Source: Flavobacterium sp. 9
GTDB taxonomy: Bacteria > Bacteroidota > Bacteroidia > Flavobacteriales > Flavobacteriaceae
Reading direction: 5' to 3'
DNA: 64,000 nt
Assembly (NCBI RefSeq): GCF_002754195.1
Contig: NZ_PEEU01000001.1
Coordinates: 806,001-870,000 of the forward strand
In this document: one piece after another, positions 32,401 to 41,566 of the stretch
Layout of the letters: every line of letters starts with the position of its first letter
Numbering within the stretch: the first letter of the stretch is position 1
Position numbers and translations under genes: made by a program
Notes under the pieces: generated by a model
Databases searched by the model: none
Seen by the model: only the letters and a program-made list of their open reading frames with translations
What the model was told of the DNA's origin: nothing

Positions 32401-32681
32401 GGATCCATATGTGTAGCCTCTATATTTGATAGTCCAAAGAAATCTGCATCAAAGTATTTTGCATCTTCAAGTCTTGAACTTGCATTAACAAAACGCTTAT
32501 GATTGAGCATACTTTCAGAAAAACCGGATGCAAGAAGTTGTTCCTCATCGACTTTAACGATACTATTGACACCACTAACAAGATTTTGCCAATATTCATC
32601 TATGTTTTTTGCGTTAGGGAACCGACCAGCCATCCCTATTATGGCAATATCATTTTCAGAAATTTGTTTCATTTTGTCCAA
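29445..32681 (-). CDS. Type I PKS module, KS-AT-ACP without reductive domains
   Basis: 1078 residues; the ATG at 32672 (MKQISENDIAIIG) is an equally possible start. KS: Cys in QTACSTSLL near 179, EAHGTGT, KGNIGH. AT: GHSLGEY near 622 and HAYHT in the extender motif, close to the malonyl form HAFHS, so malonyl is likely. After the post-AT linker (IPGYVFSKDRFW) comes about 150 residues of charged, probably helical sequence with no KR, DH or MT motif, then ACP (DNYFEVGGNSL, Ser near 1017). Malonyl extension without reduction would leave a beta-keto group next to the modified Gly. The acidic tail ends DNYIEL, matching the docking motif before a TubC-type NRPS. It lies 10 bp after the Gly NRPS and overlaps the next gene by four bases. 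Confidence 0.94.
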   Translation of the reverse strand: MDKMKQISENDIAIIGMAGRFPNAKNIDEYWQNLVSGVNSIVKVDEEQLLASGFSESMLNHKRFVNASSRLEDAKYFDADFFGLSNIEATHMDPQIRLLLQTSWHAIEDAGYDMSRLDVAVGNFCGMSTNSYLLKVLDTNSYSEHADPLLYRILNEKDFLATWISYKLNLTGPAMSVQTACSTSLLAVHLACQSLLNRECDMALAGGVSFDSNENIGYIHTPGSIYSKDGVCRPFDSAASGTVNGDGVGTIVLKRATDAIRDKDYVYALIKGTATNNDGANKQGYTTPSVSFQRDVVLEASGVADIDLESVGMIEAHGTGTLIGDPIEVAALTEAFREYTNKVQYCAIGSVKGNIGHLDAAAGIASIIKAALCVNKGILVPSINFSEANPSLQLSTSPFYVSQKTSVWPQHFELRRAGVSSLGVGGSNVHVLVEEPPMIDLEEEESKRPFVVTLSSLNQQNLQLQKKQLSEYVLANPTLTLADLEFSSLYGRKVMPYRFSLVCNDKDELVAQLNGIQNDNCFEGYGNIPETVFMFPGQGSQYANMALALYENNEAFKKDMNYCFDYLKTISQVDFKETIFSDDSVLLDKTENTQIGLFIVEYCLTKELMRAGIKPDAIIGHSLGEYTAACIVGSLTLEDALKLVYHRGRLMGMMPKGAMLLVQSTENDLKPLLLNGVSFCAFNADNSVVIGGSIEDISEQCSILELNSIEYKKLKVSHAYHTQMMNDVLAEYDEILSQAEFKSFESVIFSTYTGDLTEPEVFCSKLYWLNQIIHPVKFSQAIKKAASHFSNPVFIEIGPGNGLSYFANTIFNHQVSTVSLLPRPSNKSNAVTNFYEAKAILLAKGVRFNLPEVHEGKRVPIPGYVFSKDRFWKPKIKINYKSFYDVQESYYNTNNQYKSDRLRSSIEIELADDKEVSEEILNSLNDLNAQYLNEVKKLFSTTEKISNLIEVLYDEVVSDSEEITPNAIQFNKKRNVSSVFVAPETETEKSIQEYWSTILGYSPAGIQDNYFEVGGNSLLATKLLSLLSDKFEITLSFRELSECQTIKELAVLIDSKKEILELVETIEMDNNNDNYIEL

Positions 32682-32691
32682 CTTTTGTTAA

Positions 32692-35600
32692 TTAATTTCG
32701 ATTAGAACGGGCATTTCGTCGAGACGCTCCTTTGTCTACTGCTTTTTTGATTGCAACATCTTCCTGAGTGTCTTTGTTGGCATTTTCTATCAATTTTGCC
32801 TGTTGAGGAATTGTAGGGTTTCGGAAAAGTTCTATTAATGAAAACTCGACACCAAACTCTTTTTGAAGCTTTTCATGCAATACAACAATCTCAATTGAAT
32901 TACCTCCCGCCTCAAAAATACTGACGTGATATGGGATGTTTTCTTTCTTAAGAACCTCACACCAAATGCGATAAATATCTAATTCTGTTTTATTATTAAG
33001 TGTAATGACATTATTCGAAATGGATTCCTGAGGTTTAATTTCTTTCAACTTCATCATGTCTACTTTTCCATTTTCCATTAAAGGAATTGACGGCACAAAA
33101 GTGATATCCTTAGGACTCATATAATCCGGAAGCATTTTCTTTACAAAATCTCTGATAGAAGTCTCGTTTGTTTGCGATTCGAATTGTTGCAGAATCTGAT
33201 CTTTTTTCTTCTCGCCAATCTTGTGATTAGTTCCATAAACCATATAAGTATTTTCGTCTCTTGGCAATTCGGCATCACTCATTACCAATTCGTCAACGTT
33301 TACCTCATATCCTTTTATGTTAAGCAACTCTAAGATGGTATTCAAATTATTGTCTCCGTCTACTTCAATTGCAACCTGATGGATCATTGGCCAATGTTCT
33401 TCGCGAATTCCCTCTAATACAAGACATTCGCTCTTTTCTACGTCTATCTTTAGTAAATCTATTGCCTCTATTTTCAGATCATCAATTACATCAGATATTG
33501 TTGTAAGCTGACATTCGACTTCATTAGAATTATACAACGAGGTAAGGTATTCTCTGAATTCGTTCGAAAAATCATTTTCTCCATCTATAGTATCATAGAA
33601 AGATTTTACAATGCTGTTTTTTTCTCCGGATTGATACGTTTCATCTGCCATAAGGGCTTTGTCGTACTCAATATATTTTCCGACAGCATCAACTATTGTC
33701 TCTTTTTCTGTAAACCTGCCCGACATTCCTGACATCTCCGGATAATAGTGAAAAGTTGCGTTTTCTTTTTTATTGGAAACTCCAAAATTCAGAATACGTC
33801 CTTTTATTTGTCGGTGTTCAAAGTTTTTCTTAAGAGCAGAAAAAATTTGCGGAATAGGTTCAAAAGCAATAATTGTTGCGCTAGGCTGACTTTGGTTTAC
33901 CTCCATACTAAAGGTTCCTATATTGGCTCCTACATCTAATACTAAACCGTTTTCAGGTACTTTTATATGGTGTCTGGAATATATTCCGTCCTGAAATATT
34001 TCTTTATACAACATTGCCAATTGGCGATCAGACTGATGATAAACCGTACTGCCATCAGGGAAATAAAAAGGTTTGGCTTGTTCTTCAACAGGAAGTTCTG
34101 TGTAGTTTCCATAAACAATATCATCCTTAATTACGTAGGCTGACAAGTAGGTTGTATTGTTTTCTGTAATTGGTAAAACTTTACAATTTTTAACTCCTGG
34201 AACTTTAGAAATTGTTTTTTCTATTTCTTCAAGTTCAATACGGTAACCGTTTACTTTAACCTGATTGTCTTTTCGGCCAACATACTCAAACGTTCCATCG
34301 CTTGTCAATTTCATTAAATCTCCCGTTTTATAAAATCGGCTGTTGCCAAAATGAGAATTAATGACTTGTTTGAAGCTTTTATTCGTGAGTTCAGCGTTAT
34401 TATAATATCCTTTTGCAACTCCTGAACCTCCAATATAAAGTTCTCCAACAACTCCAAAAGGTACTTGTTGCTCAAACTCGTTCAGAAGCAATAAATTGGT
34501 GTTTATTATAGGTTTACCTATTCTAAAATCTTTGCTGTTAATCTCTCTCCATGTTGACCAAACAGTAGTTTCAGTAGGTCCGTACATATTGTACAACTTA
34601 GAATTAGTAATTAAACTAAGGCTGTTAATTAGATTTTGATTTAAAGGTTCTCCGCCAATAAACCAATGCTGAACTGAAGATAATTCTTTGGATTTATCCT
34701 GACTATTTAAATCTGCTATCAGTTTAGATTGTGATGGAGTCATTTGAACGTGAGTCACTTTATACGTGTCAATAAGCTCCAATTCGGTTCTTTGATTGTC
34801 TATATTTAATAGTTTTGTAAGCTCAGCCTGAGAGTGATATAAGGTTTTGGTTTCTACAATTTTTTCAAGTCTCGACAATACTTTTTCGCTTTCAACTCCA
34901 AAATCTACTAAACAAGCTACTTCAGTAACTCCGATATTCTGAATACTAAAAAGCATTTTCTGACACGATTCAGGAGTACCTATCAGTGTATTTTCTTTAC
35001 TGAATTTTCTGTAAGCAATATCTATGATTTCATCACTTTGCGTATCAATATCTAACCCTAACTCTTTTGCCAGAGGTTCCATTAATTTCATAGAAGATCT
35101 CAGATAATCTTTAAACGGCTGCTCACTCGTAGCGGTCGCATCTTCATGTGAAGCATCAATATAAGTATGAAGCATCAAAGAAACTTGTTTGTCTTCTATG
35201 CTAAATCCGTTGTCTTTTAAGGCTTGGTGATAAACCGCAATATTTGCTTCCAGTTTTTCTAACGTTTGCCCAAGCATATGTGTTAGAATATTGGCGCCAA
35301 TTTCTCCGGCATATTTAAAAGTTTCTGGACTTCCGGCAGCAGTTATCCAAAGTGGTAATTTTTGTTGTATTGGTGTTGGTCTTATTTGTATTGTAAAATC
35401 TTTATCAACACCATTCTTACGCACAATAGGATTTCCTTCCCAAAGGTTTTTAAGTTCAGTAATTTTTTCACGCATCTCATTATGGCGATCACTATAATTT
35501 GAATTTGAAAAAACAAAATCATTCGGATGCCATCCTGATGCAATACTTATTCCTACGCGACCATTGCTTAAATTATCAACTATCGACCATTCTTCTGCGA

Positions 35601-38145
35601 CACGAATTGGATCATGCAAAGGAAGTACAACACTTCCTGATCTGATACTTATATTCTTTGTCATCGTCGATATAGCGCCACTTAAAACTGAAGGACTTGA
35701 AAATGCTCCTCCAAATTCACCAAAATGACGTTCCGGTGTCCAAATTGCAGTGAAATTGTTTTGATCTGCATATTTTACAGTATCTAACAATAAATCATAC
35801 TTCTGATTATTGTTTTTATCAGCTCCAAAAAACATGATGCTGAAATCTATATTTTTTGATGGCGTTATTTTATCATGTGATACTAATTTAAAAGGATTTG
35901 ATTGCTGTAATACAACCTTATGTCCTCTCGAAATAGTCCAGATAATTTCTAAAACCGAGATGTCGAAATTAACACTCGTTTGCGCAAGCCACGTTTGTTT
36001 GGTTTCGCTGCCAAAAGAAATATCTAAGCCTTTTAATAAATTACTTAAATTTTCATGGGTAACTTCAATCCCTTTAGGTTTTCCGGTTGTTCCCGAAGTA
36101 AAAATAATATAGGCTACGTTGTTACCGCTGCAATTTGTCGCGATTACCTGATTTTCTTTTTGAGCTTGAACCTTGTCCAAATAAACAAAATCCTCATTCG
36201 ATGATCCGTTTAAAAAAAGTTCTTTTAATGCGCTTAATGTTACAATACACTTAGGTTGTGCATCATTTATAGTCTGATTTATTCGCTCTGAAGAGTAAAC
36301 AGGATCAAGAGGAATATAAGCGGCTCCAAGTTTAAAACAAGCAAAAATTGTAGCGACCATTTCGAAATTACGCAATAAACAGATTCCTACTTTGTCTCCG
36401 TTTTGTACGCCCTGATCTATTAAAAAACCAGCAATTGCATCGACTTTTTCTCCTAATTGTGCATAGTTATACGAAACATCATTACTAATAATAGCCGTTT
36501 GGTTTGGATTGTTCTTCGTTTGATAGTCAAAAAAGTTTATGGCACTTTCGTTCGTACTCACTTCAACTACATCTCCACTTAAGTGTTCGTATATTTGATT
36601 TGCTTCTTTTTCACCGATAAGGTTTGCTTTAAAAACATTTTCATCAGGATTAACCAATAAAGAACTTAATAAAGTATTAAAATGTTCTGCCATACGAACA
36701 ATAGTTGACTCCACGAAGAGATCTGTATTGTATTCCCAGGAAAGGATAAGTCCGTTTGGGGTTTCGGTTACATTTAAACTAAGATCATATTTTGCGCTAT
36801 TTCCTTCTTTATAATTAAATGGTTCCAAAACAATATCACTCAAAGAAATCTCTTCTTGCGTATTATTCTGAAGGGATAATAAAACCTGAAATAATGGATT
36901 GTGTCCCAAATTTCTTGGAACTTTTAATTCTTCTACCAGTTTTTCAAAAGGCATTTGTTGATACTCATAAGAGTCTTCCAACATTTTTTTACTTTGTTTC
37001 AGCAATGCTCTGAAACTTGGTTCTTGAGACAAATCACTTCTTAAGACCAAAAGATTCATAAAAAACCCAACCAGATTAGCAATTTCAGCCTTTTCTCTAT
37101 TAGCAATTGGAGTACCAACAACAATGTCTTTTTCATTGCTATATCGTGCTAACAAAGTACTAAATGCAGCATGAATAGCCATAAATAAAGTAGCGCCTTC
37201 TGCCTTAGATAAATTGTATAAAGCGGTTAATGTCTTTTTTTCAACAAATGAATTATAGGTATTTCCACTAAAAGTTTGTGTGAACGGTCTAGGGCTATCT
37301 AATGGTAAACTATGAATTACAGGTAAATCTGCCAATTGTTTTTTCCAATAATTTATCTGATTGTCCAAAACTTTTCCTTTCAGCCATTGTCTTTGCCAAT
37401 AGGCATAATCAGCATATTGTATGTCTAATTCCGGCAGTGTATTAGATTCTCCTCTAAGATAACTGCTGTAAAGAATATTAAATTCGTTAACTAAAATTCC
37501 AATAGACCATCCATCTGAAGCAATATGATGCATGGTTACGATCAGAATATGCTCTTCATTATTTATTTTGAGCAATTTGACTCTTAACAACAAATCCTGG
37601 GTTAGATCAAATACGTTATTTGATTCTTGCTCAATTAATCCTAAAATATGAGATTCAAATTTTTGAATTGAAGGATCTATTTCTTCAACTGTAACATTAA
37701 AATTTGGTACATCCTGAATTTTTTGAACAGGTTCTCCATGACCATCGACAAAAAAGCTGCTGCGCAAACTGCTGTGTCTTTCAAGAATAGTCGCAAAAGT
37801 TTGATTTAAAGCTTCGTAATTTATTTTGCCTTTTAATTTAAAAGTAGAAGCAAGATTATAATGTGAACTACCATTATTGATTCGATCCAGAAGCCATAAA
37901 CTTTGTTGGGAAAAAGAAAGCGGTTTTGGCAGCTCTTTGTCCGTTTTTTTGATCTCGGGAATTTCCTGAGTCTGACTTTCTATCAAAGAAATAATTTCTT
38001 CTTTATTGTCTTTTAAAAACTCTTTCTGTGCATTATCTAATGCGCTTAAATTACCTTTTACCAAAAGTTTACCTTGGGAAACTTCAAAACTTATACCTTC
38101 CTGAATTAACTGTGTTAACCTCTGCTTTATAATTAGATTTCCCAT
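32692..38145 (-). CDS. NRPS with split Gly A domain carrying luciferase-like monooxygenase and FkbM methyltransferase
   Basis: 1817 residues: TubC-type docking (1-58), C (HHIASDGWS near 208), A, T (EAGGNSI near 1750). The A domain is interrupted twice. After A4 (FDISVLEII) a flavin-dependent luciferase-like monooxygenase occupies about 765-1095 (SIMFFGAD, TPERHFGEFGG, PLHDPIRVAEEW, ASGWHPNDF, WITAAGSPETF). A5 (NMYGPTETT) then resumes, and after A8 an FkbM-type methyltransferase occupies about 1360-1637 (SAM motif LDVGANIGTFS near 1400). A9 and A10 follow. The specificity code joined across the insert is DILQFGMVWK, a glycine-type code. Gly A domains with an embedded monooxygenase occur in myxothiazol synthesis (amide formation) and lobatamide synthesis (oxime, O-methylated). 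Here the module has an intact C domain and is mid-chain, so methoxylated Gly is my inference. The start overlaps the previous gene by 13 bp. Confidence 0.95.
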   Translation of the reverse strand: MGNLIIKQRLTQLIQEGISFEVSQGKLLVKGNLSALDNAQKEFLKDNKEEIISLIESQTQEIPEIKKTDKELPKPLSFSQQSLWLLDRINNGSSHYNLASTFKLKGKINYEALNQTFATILERHSSLRSSFFVDGHGEPVQKIQDVPNFNVTVEEIDPSIQKFESHILGLIEQESNNVFDLTQDLLLRVKLLKINNEEHILIVTMHHIASDGWSIGILVNEFNILYSSYLRGESNTLPELDIQYADYAYWQRQWLKGKVLDNQINYWKKQLADLPVIHSLPLDSPRPFTQTFSGNTYNSFVEKKTLTALYNLSKAEGATLFMAIHAAFSTLLARYSNEKDIVVGTPIANREKAEIANLVGFFMNLLVLRSDLSQEPSFRALLKQSKKMLEDSYEYQQMPFEKLVEELKVPRNLGHNPLFQVLLSLQNNTQEEISLSDIVLEPFNYKEGNSAKYDLSLNVTETPNGLILSWEYNTDLFVESTIVRMAEHFNTLLSSLLVNPDENVFKANLIGEKEANQIYEHLSGDVVEVSTNESAINFFDYQTKNNPNQTAIISNDVSYNYAQLGEKVDAIAGFLIDQGVQNGDKVGICLLRNFEMVATIFACFKLGAAYIPLDPVYSSERINQTINDAQPKCIVTLSALKELFLNGSSNEDFVYLDKVQAQKENQVIATNCSGNNVAYIIFTSGTTGKPKGIEVTHENLSNLLKGLDISFGSETKQTWLAQTSVNFDISVLEIIWTISRGHKVVLQQSNPFKLVSHDKITPSKNIDFSIMFFGADKNNNQKYDLLLDTVKYADQNNFTAIWTPERHFGEFGGAFSSPSVLSGAISTMTKNISIRSGSVVLPLHDPIRVAEEWSIVDNLSNGRVGISIASGWHPNDFVFSNSNYSDRHNEMREKITELKNLWEGNPIVRKNGVDKDFTIQIRPTPIQQKLPLWITAAGSPETFKYAGEIGANILTHMLGQTLEKLEANIAVYHQALKDNGFSIEDKQVSLMLHTYIDASHEDATATSEQPFKDYLRSSMKLMEPLAKELGLDIDTQSDEIIDIAYRKFSKENTLIGTPESCQKMLFSIQNIGVTEVACLVDFGVESEKVLSRLEKIVETKTLYHSQAELTKLLNIDNQRTELELIDTYKVTHVQMTPSQSKLIADLNSQDKSKELSSVQHWFIGGEPLNQNLINSLSLITNSKLYNMYGPTETTVWSTWREINSKDFRIGKPIINTNLLLLNEFEQQVPFGVVGELYIGGSGVAKGYYNNAELTNKSFKQVINSHFGNSRFYKTGDLMKLTSDGTFEYVGRKDNQVKVNGYRIELEEIEKTISKVPGVKNCKVLPITENNTTYLSAYVIKDDIVYGNYTELPVEEQAKPFYFPDGSTVYHQSDRQLAMLYKEIFQDGIYSRHHIKVPENGLVLDVGANIGTFSMEVNQSQPSATIIAFEPIPQIFSALKKNFEHRQIKGRILNFGVSNKKENATFHYYPEMSGMSGRFTEKETIVDAVGKYIEYDKALMADETYQSGEKNSIVKSFYDTIDGENDFSNEFREYLTSLYNSNEVECQLTTISDVIDDLKIEAIDLLKIDVEKSECLVLEGIREEHWPMIHQVAIEVDGDNNLNTILELLNIKGYEVNVDELVMSDAELPRDENTYMVYGTNHKIGEKKKDQILQQFESQTNETSIRDFVKKMLPDYMSPKDITFVPSIPLMENGKVDMMKLKEIKPQESISNNVITLNNKTELDIYRIWCEVLKKENIPYHVSIFEAGGNSIEIVVLHEKLQKEFGVEFSLIELFRNPTIPQQAKLIENANKDTQEDVAIKKAVDKGASRRNARSNRN

Positions 38146-41100
38146 ACTTCTGAATTTTGATTTGTTGTAGTTTCTTCTGTTATACTTACGTTTACGCCTC
38201 CTTTAAATAGTATTTCATCGTCAATTGCTTTTGCCAATTCACGTATGCTTTGCAGCGTAAATACATCTTTCATGTTTATTTTAATTTCAAAAATTTCGTT
38301 GATTTTATAGATCATACGAACGATGTAAAGTGAGTGTCCTCCTAATTCAAAAAAGTTGTCCTCAATACCTACTTTTTCTATGCCTAACAGCTCTTGCCAA
38401 ATAGCCACTAACTTTGCTTCTGTTTCATTTGTTGGCGCTACATATTCTCTTGAAATACTGTTTTCCAGCGTAACATCCGGTAAGGCTTTTCTATTTACTT
38501 TTCCGTTTGGAGTTAATGGAATATTTTCAAGTTTTACATAAAAATTTGGCACCATATAATCCGGAAGCCTGCTGTTTAGAAAACGTACAATTTCTTTTTT
38601 ATCCAATTCATTGTTAGACACATAATAAACGACAAGGGCATTTTCGCCGTTTATTTTTTTAGCTTCTACAACAGTGTGTTCAATGCTATTTGAAAACATC
38701 TGAATTTGAATTTCTATCTCCTCCGGTTCAATTCTAAAACCTCTTATTTTTACCTGAGTATCATTTCTTCCCAGATAAATGATATTACCGGAATAAGCCA
38801 TATAAGCCAAATCTCCGGTCTTATACAATTTTTGATTGCTATCTAATGGATTTGAAATAAATCGGGTTTGTGTTAATTCCGGTAGTTTTACATATCCTTT
38901 GGCAATGTTTTCTCCGCCAATGTATATTTCGCCAATTACTTTTTCTGGTACTGGCTGAAGATTACTGTCTAATATATATATCGTTGTATTTGCCAACGGT
39001 TTACCAATTGGCATATAATGTATAATATCGCTGGTATTTGCTGAGATTGTAAAACTAGTCACCACATGGGTTTCTGAAGGTCCATAATGATTATGAAGCT
39101 TTACGTGAGGAAATTCCAGTAAAAATCTTTCTAAAGCTCCACTAATAATTAATTGTTCTCCTGACGATATAATATCTTTAAGCTGATTTTTTTTGAAAAA
39201 TTCAGTATCTGTATGATCAAAAAAACTGGTCATAGCAGAAAATGGAAAGCATAAAACTTCGATTTTATTCTCTATAATATAATTAGATAAAGTACTAAAA
39301 TCCAGCTTCATGGATTCTGGAGTTACATATAATACTCCGCCGCTACTAAGCACAAACCAAACATCCTGAAGAGAAACATCAAAACTAAAAGAAGTATATT
39401 GTAAATGTCTTAAACCTGACGAAATACCGGAATCATATATATTCCATTGTATTAAATTAGACAACATTCGATGTGTCTGAATAACTCCTTTTGGATTTCC
39501 TGTTGACCCTGAAGTGTAGATAATAAAAGAAGAATCATCTAATTCATTAACGATAACAGTGTTTTCTACTAATTCGTCTGAGTATTCAAACTCATCCAAA
39601 GAGATTAAATTGATATGTTCTGTTCTTCCACTATATTTTATATTAGAAGTAGTAAGTATGTTTGTTATCTCAGCATCTGCGATGATATATTCTCTTTGAC
39701 TTTCCTGATATTTACTGTCTATTGGAACGTAACATCCGCCGGATTTAATAACACCCAACATCGCAATAACATTATACTGCGATCTATCTAACAGAACACC
39801 AATATTAGTATTTGGTAAAACATTATACTCGTCTCTTAGCATTTTTGCTATTTGATTCGAATAATTATTTAATTGAAGATAGCTTATTTTTACCTCTTCG
39901 AAGTGTAACGCAATAGCATCCGGAGTAGCGATTACTTGTTTTTCTAAGAATGCTATTACGGTATCTTTTTTATATTTATTTATATCTAAATCTAAATTTT
40001 GAATTCCAGAGTGTCCTTCTAAATAGTTAAATTCGCTTATACTTTCCTGAGGTTTCGTTAAGAGTAATTCTACTATTTTTTTGTAGTGTCCAATAAATTG
40101 TCTGATAAATTTTTCTTCGAACAAATCAGTATTGTATTCTACTTTAAGTGATAAAAGTTCATTTTCGGTTTCCTCTACATAGATTAACAAATCAAATTTA
40201 CTTGTAGTAGATTTTTCAACAGTAATCGTTTCTAAAGACTCTTCACTATCAAATTGTTCTTCGTTTTTTGCTCCGTCTTTTGGTAAAACCACAAGCATGA
40301 CATCAAAAAGAGGGTTTCTCGAAGGATCTTTTTTAAGTTTTAATTCTTTGACTAATTCTTCAAAAGGGAATTGCTGATTATTGTGCGCTTCTAATATGGA
40401 TTGTTTTACGGCAGCAAAAAAAGTATCAAATGAATCTGATTTTTCTACTCGGTTTCTAATTGCCAAAGTATTGGTATAAAAACCTATCTGATTATTCAAA
40501 TCCATATGCTCTCTGGCTGCAAAAGGACTTCCTATAATGCTATCATTATTTCCGGTATATTTTGCCAACATTACATGCAATGTGCTCAACATTACCATAT
40601 ATAAGGAACCTTCTTTACTTTTTTGATAAGCATTTACAGCACTCGAAATGTTCTTATTAAAATAGGTTTTCAGAGTTTGTCCATTATACGTTTTTACCGG
40701 CGGACGATTACTTTTAATTGGCAATTCTAAAACCGGTGTTTCACTTGAAAATTTATCTAACCAATAGTTTTTTTGCTTAAAAAAAGATTCTCCTTTCAGG
40801 TTATCCAAACTCCATAACGTATAATCTTTATACTGAATTCTTAATTCTGGCAGTTCTGGTAATTTGTTTGCTTTTAGTGCCGTATAAACCGTTAATATTT
40901 CGCTTTTTAAAATAGGAATTGACCACGCATCACAGATAATATGATGTAGATTACAATAGTAATAATAGCTATTATTTTCATATTTTAATAAAGCGGCTCT
41001 TAGCAAAGGTCCGTTCTCTAAATCAAAAGATATATTTAAATCTTCCTTGATGTATTCGTTTACTTTGCGCAAAGAATGTTCAACTTCTGTAAAATCTTTG

Positions 41101-41558
41101 TAATCCAGATTAAAGTTTAATTCTTTGGCAGATAGAATATGTTGCTGCAATTCTTTTTCTGAATTCAGGCGAAAAACTGTTCGCAATATTTCATGTCGGT
41201 TAATTGCATAACGTATGGCTTCTTCTAAAACATTTTTATCATAATCGCCTTCTAATTTAACTTCAAAAGGAATATGATAAGCAATAGAAGCGGTAGTTGA
41301 CTGTGATTCAAACCAAATTCTAAATTGTGCATTCGATACAGGATAACTAGCTGATTCTTTAGCTTTTGGTACTTCTTTAAATTTATTAATTGAGATAGAC
41401 TGCAGATAATTTATAATCTGTTCTTTATTATTTCTTACTATTTCCACAACCTCATCTTCAACATTCTCTTTTAACAGAGATACTTCTAACTGATCTTCGA
41501 CTAGCTTTACCGCTACCCCTTTTTCTCTTAGTTCTTTAATTAAAAAGATTGTTTCCAT
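38133..41558 (-). CDS. Single-module NRPS, TubC docking-C-A(Pro)-T
   Basis: 1141 residues. Residues 1-55 form a TubC-type docking domain. The C domain active site reads HHIICDAWS near 208, where the usual final Gly of HHxxxDG is Ala; the catalytic second His and Asp are kept. A: TSGSTG near 686, FDVSLQDVW and NHYGPSETHVV; the code DVQCISHVVK is close to the proline code DVQLIAHVVK, so Pro is predicted. T: NFFELGGHSL near 1074. The C-terminus ends SEVWEI, which fits the hydrophobic docking tail for the next, TubC-type protein. It lies 8 bp after the previous NRPS and overlaps the next by 13 bp, so it is tightly coupled in the operon. No E domain. Confidence 0.95.
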   Translation of the reverse strand: METIFLIKELREKGVAVKLVEDQLEVSLLKENVEDEVVEIVRNNKEQIINYLQSISINKFKEVPKAKESASYPVSNAQFRIWFESQSTTASIAYHIPFEVKLEGDYDKNVLEEAIRYAINRHEILRTVFRLNSEKELQQHILSAKELNFNLDYKDFTEVEHSLRKVNEYIKEDLNISFDLENGPLLRAALLKYENNSYYYYCNLHHIICDAWSIPILKSEILTVYTALKANKLPELPELRIQYKDYTLWSLDNLKGESFFKQKNYWLDKFSSETPVLELPIKSNRPPVKTYNGQTLKTYFNKNISSAVNAYQKSKEGSLYMVMLSTLHVMLAKYTGNNDSIIGSPFAAREHMDLNNQIGFYTNTLAIRNRVEKSDSFDTFFAAVKQSILEAHNNQQFPFEELVKELKLKKDPSRNPLFDVMLVVLPKDGAKNEEQFDSEESLETITVEKSTTSKFDLLIYVEETENELLSLKVEYNTDLFEEKFIRQFIGHYKKIVELLLTKPQESISEFNYLEGHSGIQNLDLDINKYKKDTVIAFLEKQVIATPDAIALHFEEVKISYLQLNNYSNQIAKMLRDEYNVLPNTNIGVLLDRSQYNVIAMLGVIKSGGCYVPIDSKYQESQREYIIADAEITNILTTSNIKYSGRTEHINLISLDEFEYSDELVENTVIVNELDDSSFIIYTSGSTGNPKGVIQTHRMLSNLIQWNIYDSGISSGLRHLQYTSFSFDVSLQDVWFVLSSGGVLYVTPESMKLDFSTLSNYIIENKIEVLCFPFSAMTSFFDHTDTEFFKKNQLKDIISSGEQLIISGALERFLLEFPHVKLHNHYGPSETHVVTSFTISANTSDIIHYMPIGKPLANTTIYILDSNLQPVPEKVIGEIYIGGENIAKGYVKLPELTQTRFISNPLDSNQKLYKTGDLAYMAYSGNIIYLGRNDTQVKIRGFRIEPEEIEIQIQMFSNSIEHTVVEAKKINGENALVVYYVSNNELDKKEIVRFLNSRLPDYMVPNFYVKLENIPLTPNGKVNRKALPDVTLENSISREYVAPTNETEAKLVAIWQELLGIEKVGIEDNFFELGGHSLYIVRMIYKINEIFEIKINMKDVFTLQSIRELAKAIDDEILFKGGVNVSITEETTTNQNSEVWEI

Positions 41559-41566
41559 GTGTAATT

